The translations under genes were made by a program, and so were the position numbers. From Pricia mediterranea (GTDB lineage Bacteria; Bacteroidota; Bacteroidia; Flavobacteriales; Flavobacteriaceae), in the NCBI RefSeq assembly GCF_032248455.1, contig NZ_JAVTTP010000001.1, positions 868,001 to 932,000 on the forward strand: DNA of 64,000 bases, written 5' to 3'. Each line of letters starts with the position of its first letter. Position 1 is the first letter of the stretch. The notes beneath the pieces are model-generated. The model ran no database searches. It saw nothing but the letters and a program-made list of their open reading frames with translations, and had not been told where the DNA came from. This document shows positions 7,924 to 16,538 of this stretch, one piece after another.

Positions 7924-9432
7924 CTACTCCTTCAGATCTATACATTTCGGTTCGGATGTGCGCCCGAACCGATCGATAAAGATCAGCGCCACCCGTTTCC
8001 GTTTTCCCAAGATTTTTTTGGGAAGGACAATCGGCCCGCTATTCTCCACCGGAAATTTGGCGAGCATCCTTTTTAGGGAATAGTGCGACTTGGCTTTCCT
8101 TCCGGTAGGATGTACCGTCACAAATCGGTACGGCGCTACATCCTCAAAACTAAGGGCGATACCATCGTTCGTTTTTTGGATAGACGACAAGACGATGGGA
8201 GCGCTTGCCGGACCTTGCATCCAAGGGGATGCGGGAGGGAGGGCTTCCCTCCTATAATACTTCCGGCGCAGCTTTTTGACCAGATCGGCATTATCATCCA
8301 TTAGGCTTTTGGCACTGAAAAAGACATTGCCCTTCACGGCCCGCGTATTTCGGGCAAAGCGTAGCTGTTCGGGCAATTCGTTCTTGTTGTCCCAGGCTTT
8401 GTCGCTATTGTTCCGGATTTTATACGGTCCGTTGCCGATGTACAGGTTGGAGTTGGTGCTGTTTTGGGCCCACCACTCCGTTATCTTCCGATGAGAGGCG
8501 ACGGGCAGGTCCATGCTCCAGTACACCTGCGGCACCAGATAATCGAGCCAGCCCTTTTCCATCCAGAGTATCGGGTCGGCGTAAAGGTTATCGAAGGTGG
8601 TCTGCCCCGCCTGGGTGTCCGAGCCCTTTGGATCGGTGGACCGGTTCTTCCAAACGCCAAAGGGACTCACACCAAATTGTACCCAGGGCTTTCGGGCCTT
8701 TATGGTTTCATAGCTGTTTTTGATCAGCAAGTCCATATTACTTCGCCGCCAATCCTCAAGGGCCTGCCCTTCGGAACCGTACTTTTCGAAGCTCGTCGAA
8801 TCGCCGAATACCTCTCCCTCGATGGTATAGGGATAAAAATAATCATCGAAGTGTACCGCGTCGATATCGAAGTTGGCTACCAGCTCGTCGATGACCGAGA
8901 CCATCCGCTCGCGCACCTCGGGCAGACCGGGGTCGTAGTAGTATTTCTTGCCGTATTTAAGCATCCACTCCGGATGAAGGTGGTAATCGTGCTCGGGACT
9001 CAAAATATCCGTATTCAGATCAAAGGTCGCCCGATAGGGATTCAGCCAGGCGTGGAATTCCATTCCCCTGGCGTGGGTCTCCCCGATCATCCACCGCAAG
9101 ATACTTGCATCGGTATCGGGAGCCTTGCCTTCCTCTCCGGTCAAGAACCGCGACCACGGAGCGTAGTCGGATTCATAAAAAGCATCTCCCGCCGTGCGCA
9201 CCTGCACGATGGCCGCATTAAAGTTGAGGCGGTCGTAAAAATCGAGTATCTTCAGAAAGTCCGCTTTCTTTTTGGCGATGGGGTCGGCACCGCTCTTGGG
9301 CCAATCGATATTGACCACCGTCGCTACCCAGAACCCGCGGAACTCCCGTTCCGGTTGCGGGATGGATCTAAAAACCGTGCAAGAACCCAGCATCAGGGAA
9401 AGCAGCAGGGCGAGACAAAGGTGTTTGTTCAT
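7924..9432 (-). CDS. GHL10-type glycoside hydrolase family lipoprotein
   Basis: Member of the glycosyl hydrolase-like 10 family (PF02638, YngK type). The opening block FRGFWVATVVNIDWP, then FNAAIVQVR, the EFHAWLNPYR segment and the acidic VHFDDYFYPY motif follow the family's TIM-barrel landmarks. The signal peptide ends in a lipobox (LMLGSC), so it is an envelope lipoprotein; 502 residues is the usual size, including a C-terminal beta domain (from ~400) that looks fibronectin-like. Related proteins are thought to act on cell-wall or other polysaccharides, but a substrate cannot be assigned. It lies downstream of its own TACCTTTG element and is not in an obvious operon with the nearby GH9 gene. 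Confidence 0.85.
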   Translation of the reverse strand: MNKHLCLALLLSLMLGSCTVFRSIPQPEREFRGFWVATVVNIDWPKSGADPIAKKKADFLKILDFYDRLNFNAAIVQVRTAGDAFYESDYAPWSRFLTGEEGKAPDTDASILRWMIGETHARGMEFHAWLNPYRATFDLNTDILSPEHDYHLHPEWMLKYGKKYYYDPGLPEVRERMVSVIDELVANFDIDAVHFDDYFYPYTIEGEVFGDSTSFEKYGSEGQALEDWRRSNMDLLIKNSYETIKARKPWVQFGVSPFGVWKNRSTDPKGSDTQAGQTTFDNLYADPILWMEKGWLDYLVPQVYWSMDLPVASHRKITEWWAQNSTNSNLYIGNGPYKIRNNSDKAWDNKNELPEQLRFARNTRAVKGNVFFSAKSLMDDNADLVKKLRRKYYRREALPPASPWMQGPASAPIVLSSIQKTNDGIALSFEDVAPYRFVTVHPTGRKAKSHYSLKRMLAKFPVENSGPIVLPKKILGKRKRVALIFIDRFGRTSEPKCIDLKE

Positions 9433-9516
9433 GCTTGCATCTCCTATACTACTGGTCGATGATTATTTCTTCGTACCGTGAAAAACGTCAAACCAGTATT
9501 TTCGATTTACAACGGG

Positions 9517-9524
9517 CAAAGGTA
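9517..9524 (-). promoter_or_regulatory. -7 promoter element of the GHL10-type gene
   Basis: The minus strand reads TACCTTTG, a full match to TAnnTTTG, about 85 bp upstream of the ATG at 9432. No well-spaced TTG is visible, so this is a single-element match. Confidence 0.45.
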
Positions 9525-9727
9525 GTGATCTATAGGTTGACTCCGCACGATATTCACAAGCCCGTTCAAGCCTTGTTTGGATAAAACTGAGGCTATACTG
9601 ATTCCCGCTACTACCCTGAAGTTTAATTGTACATCTTTGGTAGGATTAATTCCATCGGACACCCGGACTGCTATAAAATGTGGACTTCGGTGAAAGAAAA
9701 GTATCGCCAATTGGTGCCGAAAAGGAC

Positions 9728-9768
9728 AAAGGGAACGAAAATGATGTTACACATTTCACGTTCCCTTT
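9728..9768. repeat. Long inverted repeat (hairpin)
   Basis: AAAGGGAACG (9728-9737) pairs perfectly with CGTTCCCTTT (9759-9768), and AAATG/CATTT pair inside it, leaving an 8-base loop. Neither strand has a proper T-run after the stem, so it is not a standard terminator. It could be a processing site, a protein site or part of an RNA. Confidence 0.6.
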
Positions 9769-10002
9769 GGTTATCATTATTCTTGATCGGCATTATCCGC
9801 TCAATACTACGGGTATAATCTCAGCTGTCAAATGAATGACTTAAAGCACCCCTGAAATGATGAATTAAATATACGGCAAATTTTTGATTTTTGGCCATCG
9901 AAATTCTATTGCGTCAATATTTTGATTATTTGAGCACATAAATTAACCTATTCGGTGCTGTACCTGCCCATAAGGTCAATTATGCCCCGTCCCGGTAACA
10001 TG

Positions 10003-12510
10003 TTAGCCCTTCAGATCCAACACCTCGTTTAATGTCCCGAAGCGGTATCCTTCCCCCTGTAGGGTCGAAATAAGTTCGTCAAGTCTGGAATAGAACTTAT
10101 CCGTTCGAGCAGGAGGGGTGCCAAGATGCGAAAGAAGCAAAAAACCATTCAAGTTTTCTTTCTTCTCTTGTGAGAGAATGGATTCAAAGATGGCATCGGT
10201 GCTTCTATAATTTTCCATATCGGGCGTAGTATAGTCCGCGTGGGAGAGGGTACCCGGGGTGAAATTAATCAATTGCAGACCCATTTGATCCGCCCACTGC
10301 GTTATGATGTCGTTGTTCCATTCGTAGGGCGGCAGAAAATAAGGGGCATCCTCTTTTTGAATCCCGAACTTTTCCATTTCGACATAATTTGCGTTGACAT
10401 CTGCTTTAAATTCGCCTTGGTTTACCAATAGCTTCTTTTGCTCCGTCCAATCGTTGTACAGCAGGTGTTTGTCGGAATGGGCACCAAGATAGTGTCCCAA
10501 TTCCTTAGCCCGCTCGATAAAAGCGGCGAACTGCCTGTTCCTGTAAAAATTCCCCGTCAAAAAGAATGAGGCCTTGATATTGTGTTTATGTAAGATATTG
10601 AGGATTTCGTCGGCCCCATCGGCATATTCGTCCCCTGAGAACATCAAATGGATTATTTTCCGGGACGTATTTCCGCGCACGATGGCACCGGTTTTGTCAT
10701 AGGTATAGGCGTGTTTTTGATGTCCCTTCGCCCTACTTTCACCTTCCAGAGAGGACAGGTAATAGACCAAGGATGCCGTACCGTCCATGGTAGGTTCGTT
10801 GGTGGAGTAACTTCCGATATCGTCTTGATAGACGACCAGGTCGGATTGAAACTCGGCATACTCATCTTCGTCGTGGAGTTCCACCCCAATCAAGCTATTG
10901 GCGATGGACCCGTACACCGGCCCGTCGACCAGCCCGCCATCGGTCTGATACTGTTCCAACAGCCAAAGGGAAGAATGTGGGTCCATCGGATAATCCCCGT
11001 CTTCGGGAAGCCCTACAATCATCGAGGTACCCCAGATGTTACAGCCAAAAAGCCAATCCCGCAGGGCGGCTTCCATTTCGAGATACGTTTTATCATCTGT
11101 AAGGCGATGGTACAATCGGCTTTGGGTTACCGCCGCGGTCACGAAATTGTTCGAACACCAGACGAAGGGGATGCCCATGTAAAAAGGATTGTCCTTTCCT
11201 CGCGTGTGCAGCATTTGCAGGCCCATGTCGTAATAGGTGGCTACGTCAGATCTTTCGTCGGCTTTTAAGGCCGATGCCAATTCGTAATGGCCCGCATTCA
11301 AAAAAGGATAATATTGATAGTGCAGCACCGTATCGCGCCCGATCCAAGGCGTGGTCTTTTCTTCGCTGGCATATCGGAGGGCCTGGTCCTTATATTTTGG
11401 GTTTTTCGTGAGCCGGTACAGACTACTCGCGGCCAGTTCCATATCATCGACCCAATTTTCCTCTTCATAGAAATAGGGAGCACGGCCCGGAGCGGTCTGG
11501 CTGACGCCGGGATGCTGTTTCCCGTAACTATAGGCATTCTTGGCACGTTGTGGCAGGTCTTCGGAATATTCGGGATAAAAATCCTTTAAGACCGTGGCGC
11601 CTAAAGCAAAGGCAGAGGCATATTTGCCCGCGGTCGATGCCGCCCCGGTAGAACGGTTCTTGTACTTGACCGCCCCCTGCTTTTCACCACTGGCCAGATA
11701 CACGGGGCGGCCCTTGCGCTCGGGGTCATAGACCACGGAATCCTTATTGGGCAGGCGGTACCCGGCATGGTCGCGATCGTCGGCGATCTGGTTGTAGTAT
11801 TCGGTGGCAGAGGGATTCATTTTCTTCAGCCAATCCATGCCCCACTTGGCCTCGTCGATGATATCGGGAATGCCGTTCGGCCCGGGCAGTCCGTTGGCCT
11901 TATAAGCATCGCCGAAGGCTTCGGGATTATCCCTATAGGCCAGCAACAACTGAAAGACCGCATTGGCCGAGGTTGCCGTGTACTGCAGGTAATCGCTGGC
12001 ATCGTGCCATCCTCCGGTCACATCGGTCCGCTGGCCTTCTTTATCGGGATTATATAGGATGTACCCGTCGTCAAGGTGACAGGTAGCGGTCAAATAAGGA
12101 TTGTACCCGCAGCGTTGCTGGCGCATGTATTCCAACAAAAAATCCGCCGTATGGTCATAGACGTCGGGGGCTATCCAAAAAGCGGGGGATCTGACACCCT
12201 TGGCCTGAACATAATATTCCCCCGGGACGTCATAATCGCTAAAAGGAAGCCGATAAGTGGAGGTAAAAGGCCCGTACGCCCCTTTCGGGACGGGATTTTC
12301 CGAGGCAAAGACCTCATTGCCGCTGGTGGCGTCGTGCAATGTAAACGAATCGATTTTCAAGTCCTTTTTAGCCCCGAAAACTGCCACCTTGATACTTTCC
12401 GGGGTATAGCCCAACTGGTTGATCCGGATGACCGCGATGCCCGGATCTTCAGGATGTAATGCGTACAATGTGTGGGCACTTAGAAAAATCAGAACAAGAA
12501 ATTTTTTCAT
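10003..12510 (-). CDS. GH9 glycoside hydrolase fused to NodB-like polysaccharide deacetylase
   Basis: Secreted two-enzyme fusion of 835 residues. After a signal peptide comes an Ig-like CelD_N domain (~20-115), then a GH9 (alpha/alpha)6 barrel (~120-590). The GH9 catalytic region is visible as GGWHDASD (aspartates ~170 and 173) and the C-terminal acid as STNEPTMDG (Glu ~572). From ~616 to the end is a NodB-like deacetylase domain with the zinc motif HSDKH (His ~678 and 682). Its first motif reads MFSGDEYADG instead of the usual TFDDG, so the catalytic aspartate arrangement is altered. The start at 12510 gives a proper signal peptide; the longer ORF to 12675 would overlap the next gene. GH9 includes endoglucanases and exo-glucosaminidases, so an amino-sugar polymer substrate is plausible but unproven. 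Confidence 0.88.
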   Translation of the reverse strand: MKKFLVLIFLSAHTLYALHPEDPGIAVIRINQLGYTPESIKVAVFGAKKDLKIDSFTLHDATSGNEVFASENPVPKGAYGPFTSTYRLPFSDYDVPGEYYVQAKGVRSPAFWIAPDVYDHTADFLLEYMRQQRCGYNPYLTATCHLDDGYILYNPDKEGQRTDVTGGWHDASDYLQYTATSANAVFQLLLAYRDNPEAFGDAYKANGLPGPNGIPDIIDEAKWGMDWLKKMNPSATEYYNQIADDRDHAGYRLPNKDSVVYDPERKGRPVYLASGEKQGAVKYKNRSTGAASTAGKYASAFALGATVLKDFYPEYSEDLPQRAKNAYSYGKQHPGVSQTAPGRAPYFYEEENWVDDMELAASSLYRLTKNPKYKDQALRYASEEKTTPWIGRDTVLHYQYYPFLNAGHYELASALKADERSDVATYYDMGLQMLHTRGKDNPFYMGIPFVWCSNNFVTAAVTQSRLYHRLTDDKTYLEMEAALRDWLFGCNIWGTSMIVGLPEDGDYPMDPHSSLWLLEQYQTDGGLVDGPVYGSIANSLIGVELHDEDEYAEFQSDLVVYQDDIGSYSTNEPTMDGTASLVYYLSSLEGESRAKGHQKHAYTYDKTGAIVRGNTSRKIIHLMFSGDEYADGADEILNILHKHNIKASFFLTGNFYRNRQFAAFIERAKELGHYLGAHSDKHLLYNDWTEQKKLLVNQGEFKADVNANYVEMEKFGIQKEDAPYFLPPYEWNNDIITQWADQMGLQLINFTPGTLSHADYTTPDMENYRSTDAIFESILSQEKKENLNGFLLLSHLGTPPARTDKFYSRLDELISTLQGEGYRFGTLNEVLDLKG

Positions 12511-12649
12511 GACTTTTTTGTGGTTTGGTCTCGTTAATCTATGATTTACGGTAAAGACATAATGAGAGACTGCTTCAAATACGCCCGATGGACATCCCAC
12601 GGTATTAAACTCCGTTTTTAGCATCGGATAGGGAATCGGAATTTGCAGG

Positions 12650-13528
12650 TTATACGTCGTTCGCGATTTCGACAAAACCAGGGATAATCGAAACCGAAAC
12701 CTGTGTTACCTCGCCGCGGGGCTCCCCGTCAATTTGAAAGGAGACCGGCTCCAGGGTGGTCACCTGCGCTTGTGTGGTCTGGATGACCACAACGAAATCG
12801 GTATCGAGATCGATATCGCCCCTTAGGGTCTTCAGTATTTCCAAAACATCGAGTTTCTTAAAAACCAATACTTCGAACCTGCCATCGTCGATTTGGCCGT
12901 GGGGATTGACCAGCGCTCCCGTTCCGAATTTCTTACTGTTGGCAAAGGCTACCATGATTCCCTCGACCTTCCTCTCTTCCCCGTTGGCCGATATGGTAAA
13001 ATGATAGGGCGTCCTCGTTTCCCGGAGTGTTGGAATGCTACTTAAAACATAGCCGAAACGGCCCCTAACTGCAGCATCGGAATAGTTTTTTATCAGCTCC
13101 GCGTTGATGCCCAGATCGCTAATATGGAGTCCGATCGAATCCCCTATCCGCAGGGCATCCATCCTTACGGTGGTTTCCCCCATGGCCGTTACAATGGCTT
13201 TCCCACAGTCTTGGGGAAGGCCAAGGTCCGTGGCTAGTCCATTTGCAGATCCCGCAGGAAGAATTCCCAGTACATATCGGGCGCCGTCACAGGCTTGGGC
13301 CACCATTTTAACGGTTCCATCCCCTCCGGCCACCAAAATTCGGTCCGGACGGAAAGATTGTATCTCTTTATGTAAATTCGCGGCATCGTCTTTTCCCGTT
13401 GTTCGGAACAGCTTTAGTTTACCTTTGGGTCGAAGATAGTCTCGAACCAGGTCGATAATGGGCTGTTTATCGGTATCGCCGGCCACCGGATTTATCACCA
13501 GCAGCACGTTTTTCAACGTATCGTTCAT
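12650..13528 (-). CDS. Diacylglycerol kinase family lipid kinase
   Basis: DagK/YegS-type soluble lipid kinase, expected to phosphorylate diacylglycerol or a related lipid using ATP. The family motifs are all present: NPVAG at residues 13-17, the nucleotide-binding GGDGT at 68-72 and PAGSANGLA at 91-99. At 292 residues it has the standard length, with the C-terminal beta-sandwich containing the DGRFEVLVF segment. The gene is divergent from the App1-type phosphatase gene (143 bp between starts). The two enzymes catalyse opposite steps between diacylglycerol and phosphatidate in their families, which suggests a shared role in lipid turnover. Substrates are inferred from family membership only. 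Confidence 0.92.
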   Translation of the reverse strand: MNDTLKNVLLVINPVAGDTDKQPIIDLVRDYLRPKGKLKLFRTTGKDDAANLHKEIQSFRPDRILVAGGDGTVKMVAQACDGARYVLGILPAGSANGLATDLGLPQDCGKAIVTAMGETTVRMDALRIGDSIGLHISDLGINAELIKNYSDAAVRGRFGYVLSSIPTLRETRTPYHFTISANGEERKVEGIMVAFANSKKFGTGALVNPHGQIDDGRFEVLVFKKLDVLEILKTLRGDIDLDTDFVVVIQTTQAQVTTLEPVSFQIDGEPRGEVTQVSVSIIPGFVEIANDV

Positions 13529-13671
13529 GGGGCAAAATTTAAAACGGTCGTCATCATCCCGGCAAAAAAAATGCGAGCGCTAAGCGTTAGGCCACCTGGG
13601 CAAAGGTTCGGGCGTGTGGCACCACCGACTGGCCCGACAAGATTATGCGATGGGGCGGATAAAAGACCTAT

Positions 13672-14694
13672 TTGCGACTAATAAAAATATTTCGACGTGT
13701 GAAAGTACGATTAAAATTATATAGGGGATACGCCAATGAGCAAGAAATCATTCTCAGTGGACATGTTTTTAGTAAAAACGCCCCGGACCGGTTTAATTTA
13801 GAGGGACGAAAGCTGCGCCATGCCTATGCCGTTCTGCGGATGTTTACCATTAAGACCTTGGGCAACGTATCGGTAAACTTGCAGTTCGGCGATTTAATAT
13901 CAAGCACGAAGACCATGGAGGACGGCTACTTTCGTTTTGCCCTGCCCTATTCCGAATCTTTGAAGAGCGGATGGCATTCCTTTACGGTGTCCGCAGAGAT
14001 AAACGGAACCTACGTCGAGGAGAAAGGGGAGTTTATTAAGCCCTATCCCGGGGAATACGGACTCATTTCCGATATTGACGATACCTTTTTGGTCTCGCAC
14101 TCCTCTAACTTTTTCTTAAAACTCTACGTGCTCCTGACCCGCAATGTCAACAAACGTAAAATTTTCGAAGGCGTCGTCCAACATTATCGGATGCTGAGCG
14201 TTGCGGGCCGTACCGAGAAAAACAAACACAATGCGTTCTTCTACGTGTCGAGCAGCGAGTGGAACCTGTATAATTTTATAGATCGGTTTGCCCAATTGCA
14301 CGACCTGCCCAAAGCGGTATTGAAACTGAAACGCATCAAAACGGGACTGGGCGATTTTTTGTTCACTGGCGGAGGCAGCCACGACCATAAATTCTATAAA
14401 ATCAAACATCTGCTCGAATTCTATCCCGAACTAAAATTCGTTCTTTTGGGCGACGATAGTCAAAAAGATCCTTATATCTACGAGCGGATCGTCAAAATGT
14501 TTCCTGCCGGAATAGAGGCCGTTTACATCCGTTGCACAAAGAGCAGCCGTAAATCCAAGGTGACTCAGGTGCTCGAGAACATCCTTTCTATGGACGTCAA
14601 GGTTTGCTATTTTAAGGACAGTTCCGAAGCGATGGCCCATTCCAAGGAAATCGGAATTATTTCGGGGGAAGAGCATCTAAAGGACAAAATTTGA
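13672..14694 (+). CDS. App1-type phosphatidate phosphatase (DUF2183)
   Basis: HAD-superfamily phosphatase of the DUF2183/App1 family, which in yeast removes phosphate from phosphatidate to give diacylglycerol. Motif I is DIDDT (residues 134-138), motif II is the YVSSSEWNLY block near 191-200, and motif IV is LLGDDSQKD near 258-266. The ~125-residue N-terminal region is a beta domain. An in-frame TAA at 13660-13662 limits the start: the only upstream options are TTG at 13672 and GTG at 13699, and no ATG is available near the conserved N-terminus, so a non-ATG start is used. Transcribed away from the lipid kinase gene. Confidence 0.88.
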   Translation: MRLIKIFRRVKVRLKLYRGYANEQEIILSGHVFSKNAPDRFNLEGRKLRHAYAVLRMFTIKTLGNVSVNLQFGDLISSTKTMEDGYFRFALPYSESLKSGWHSFTVSAEINGTYVEEKGEFIKPYPGEYGLISDIDDTFLVSHSSNFFLKLYVLLTRNVNKRKIFEGVVQHYRMLSVAGRTEKNKHNAFFYVSSSEWNLYNFIDRFAQLHDLPKAVLKLKRIKTGLGDFLFTGGGSHDHKFYKIKHLLEFYPELKFVLLGDDSQKDPYIYERIVKMFPAGIEAVYIRCTKSSRKSKVTQVLENILSMDVKVCYFKDSSEAMAHSKEIGIISGEEHLKDKI

Positions 14695-14930
14695 AATGGA
14701 CGAAAGGACGAAAGGAGCAAAGACGGATATATGCTCCCGCACATCCACTAAAATGTCGGGCAATAAAAAAAATCATACTTGCAAAAAACTTGGTTGGCCA
14801 AGGTGGCCTTTTGTACCCCCCGAATCCAAGCTACAAGTTTCGTAACTTCATACCGCAACGATTTAAACAAGAAGGGCTAGTTCGCTTACATAAGATCTAA
14901 TGCCCCCGACAAAAACAACAAACTGAGCCC

Positions 14931-15317
14931 ATGGGGGAATTCGGACTGCATTTGCTCAATTATTTCTTTTACGCCTTCCACACGGTGTTGATTCTTTTTA
15001 ATCTCTTGGGATGGCTGCATCCCCGATTGAAAAGGCTCAATCTCATCACCCTCCTGCTCACCTTTGCCTCGTGGGTCGTATTGGGACTTTGGAAAGGATG
15101 GGGCTATTGCTTTTTGACGGATTGGCACTATGGAATCCTAAGGGCCTTGGGAGAACGGGGGATGCCTTCCAGTTATATCGCCTTCCTGACCGAAAAACTC
15201 ACGGGCCGCTTGCCGGATGCAAACCTGATCGACGATGTCACGGTAGGATTGGCGGTACTGGCTTTGGGCTGCTCCCTCTACGTTAACCTTCGGCCGAAGG
15301 CCAACGATAAAGGGTGA
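14931..15317 (+). CDS. DUF2784 family membrane protein
   Basis: A 128-residue integral membrane protein with about four hydrophobic segments: HLLNYFFYAFHTVLILFNLLG near the start, ITLLLTFASWVVLGLW, a central loop with the family-typical GYCFLTDWHYGIL, and a C-terminal helix (VTVGLAVLALGCSLYVNL). This arrangement fits DUF2784, a family of small bacterial membrane proteins without known function. It follows the App1-type gene on the same strand by 236 bp and need not be co-transcribed. The downstream lipoprotein gene converges on it. Confidence 0.8.
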   Translation: MGEFGLHLLNYFFYAFHTVLILFNLLGWLHPRLKRLNLITLLLTFASWVVLGLWKGWGYCFLTDWHYGILRALGERGMPSSYIAFLTEKLTGRLPDANLIDDVTVGLAVLALGCSLYVNLRPKANDKG

Positions 15318-15344
15318 ACAACCTCTCAATGCCGCCCGATTATA

Positions 15345-15713
15345 TTATCTTGAGCAATCGGCACCCCAGATTTCACCGCCTTTCGTAAAGGCAATGATCA
15401 AAGTACCCTCATCGATACTGATAGTTCCATCGGAATTGATCAAGACATTCTGGTTTTTTTCCATTTCAACGTCCTTTAAGGTCGGAATGCCATCGGAAAA
15501 ATCGAAATTGTACGAATCGCCCACCTTCACCACGGTGACCCGTCCATCATCGGTAGAAATATCGGTGTTGCTATCGGGATCCGTGTAACTGACCGATCCG
15601 TTGTAGGTCCCGACGAACAAATTATCATCGGAGGGGTCGTTGTCGTTGTCGCAAGACACGGCTAACGCCAGAGTGAAGAACGCAATTCCTATAATTTTAA
15701 GGGATTTTTTCAT
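15345..15713 (-). CDS. Small lipoprotein of unknown function
   Basis: A 122-residue predicted lipoprotein. The chosen ATG at 15713 gives a typical leader (MKKSLKIIGIAFFTLALAVSC) followed by an acidic DNDNDPSDD stretch after the cysteine, a pattern common in surface-directed lipoproteins of Bacteroidota. The rest is a beta-rich domain with repeated short strands (VGTYNGSVSYTD, DGRVTVVKVGDSYNF), like the lipocalin-like or small beta-barrel lipoproteins of flavobacteria. The longer ORF start at 15779 would lie upstream of the promoter element at 15745-15752 and is rejected. No function can be assigned. Confidence 0.75.
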   Translation of the reverse strand: MKKSLKIIGIAFFTLALAVSCDNDNDPSDDNLFVGTYNGSVSYTDPDSNTDISTDDGRVTVVKVGDSYNFDFSDGIPTLKDVEMEKNQNVLINSDGTISIDEGTLIIAFTKGGEIWGADCSR

Positions 15714-15744
15714 GACTATGAATTTTTGAATTTTATTATTTTGC

Positions 15745-15752
15745 CAAAAATA
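15745..15752 (-). promoter_or_regulatory. -7 promoter element of the small lipoprotein gene
   Basis: The minus strand reads TATTTTTG, a full TAnnTTTG match, 32 bp upstream of the ATG at 15713. It also argues against the longer upstream start. Confidence 0.5.
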
Positions 15753-16084
15753 GTGGCTGGTATATCGCCACGTATTCATTTAGGATATCCTTAATACGTA
15801 TTTATTTCTTTGAGCTAAAATTACCGTCGATGCAGATCATTTTCCGCAATTCGTTGGGGATATGCCCTTCGTAAATCCAATGTGACCGACAAGATCTTTC
15901 CGAATGATACCCTGCGTTTCAATCGGACCATCCGTATAACGTTCATTTTTAGATGTATCGAATCAATGTTCCTGCATCAAATTTCGGATTTTCGCAAATA
16001 TCAGTACAGAACAGTACGAATGCCTCGGTTGCTTACCCCGTCTATAGAGAAAGGTGCAACTGGGTATGGCATCCGTTAGCTACA

Positions 16085-16092
16085 TATTTTTG
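16085..16092 (+). promoter_or_regulatory. -7 promoter element of candidate small RNA
   Basis: TATTTTTG matches TAnnTTTG exactly and lies about 110 bp before an intrinsic terminator, with no sizeable ORF between them. A well-spaced TTG is not visible. Confidence 0.45.
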
Positions 16093-16097
16093 AACAC

Positions 16098-16230
16098 TTA
16101 AAACAATGACAGTTATGAAGAAACGACTTGGACGATGAAGTCAAAAATGCCCAAGTGATTTATTCCGCCTCCTGATCCGCGCGTCCAAACAAAACTAAAA
16201 GATGCCGATGTCAAACCATCGGCATTTTTT
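16098..16230 (+). ncRNA. Candidate small RNA of ~130 nt
   Basis: The unit is defined by the promoter element at 16085 and a terminator hairpin at 16202-16225 followed by a T-run. Inside, TTGGACG (16128-16134) pairs with CGTCCAA (16182-16188), enclosing a central loop region. The only frame of note is a 10-codon ORF starting at 16106. It could be a regulatory RNA, a leader-peptide unit or the relic of a lost gene. Confidence 0.4.
16202..16230 (+). terminator. Intrinsic terminator of candidate small RNA
   Basis: ATGCCGATG and CATCGGCAT form a perfect 9-bp stem with loop TCAAAC, followed directly by a run of T. Confidence 0.85.
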
Positions 16231-16538
16231 ACTATAGGTCGGGACGCCGTTTCCATTATCCCTCGGATTTTTTTTGAACTATCGCCGCCCATCGGTCAGA
16301 AAATGCCCCCCAATAGCCAATTACTTCGAGAAAGCCCGCCAAACAGAAGCGTTTCGAAGCAAGCCTCGGAGCATTAAAATTTCGATTATCGAGTAATGCA
16401 ACGCTGTCTAAAGTAACAAACATCAATCTAAAAGGTTACCATATTATTAAAGATTGTAAATACGTCAAAAATACATCGAATAGAAACCACCGACCCGTTT
16501 GGGAATAAGTAGTTTAGCAGCACTAAAAACAAAATATC

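Larger units (their letters stand above)
9433..10002. other. 570-bp gene-free region with promoter and hairpin
   Basis: I see no convincing gene here; the short frames on both strands lack a start context or family resemblance. It holds the promoter of the GHL10 gene (9517-9524) and a strong hairpin at 9728-9768. The right end is AT-rich and lies downstream of the GH9 fusion gene. Confidence 0.5.
15753..16538. other. Gene-free region holding a candidate small RNA
   Basis: Nearly 800 bp without a convincing protein gene. The only structured content is the promoter-terminator pair at 16085-16230. The rest, including 16231-16538 upstream of the DUF2383 gene, shows nothing I can name. Confidence 0.5.

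Noticed and set aside
8464-9462. 332-codon ORF on the plus strand
   Set aside because: It lies wholly opposite the GHL10-type gene, whose motifs are unmistakable; it has no recognisable domain and is a shadow frame.
14691-14900. 69-codon ORF after the App1-type gene
   Set aside because: No start context, domain or codon pattern supports it.
15882-16079. 65-codon ORF in the gene-free region
   Set aside because: Composition is not protein-like and nothing supports a start.
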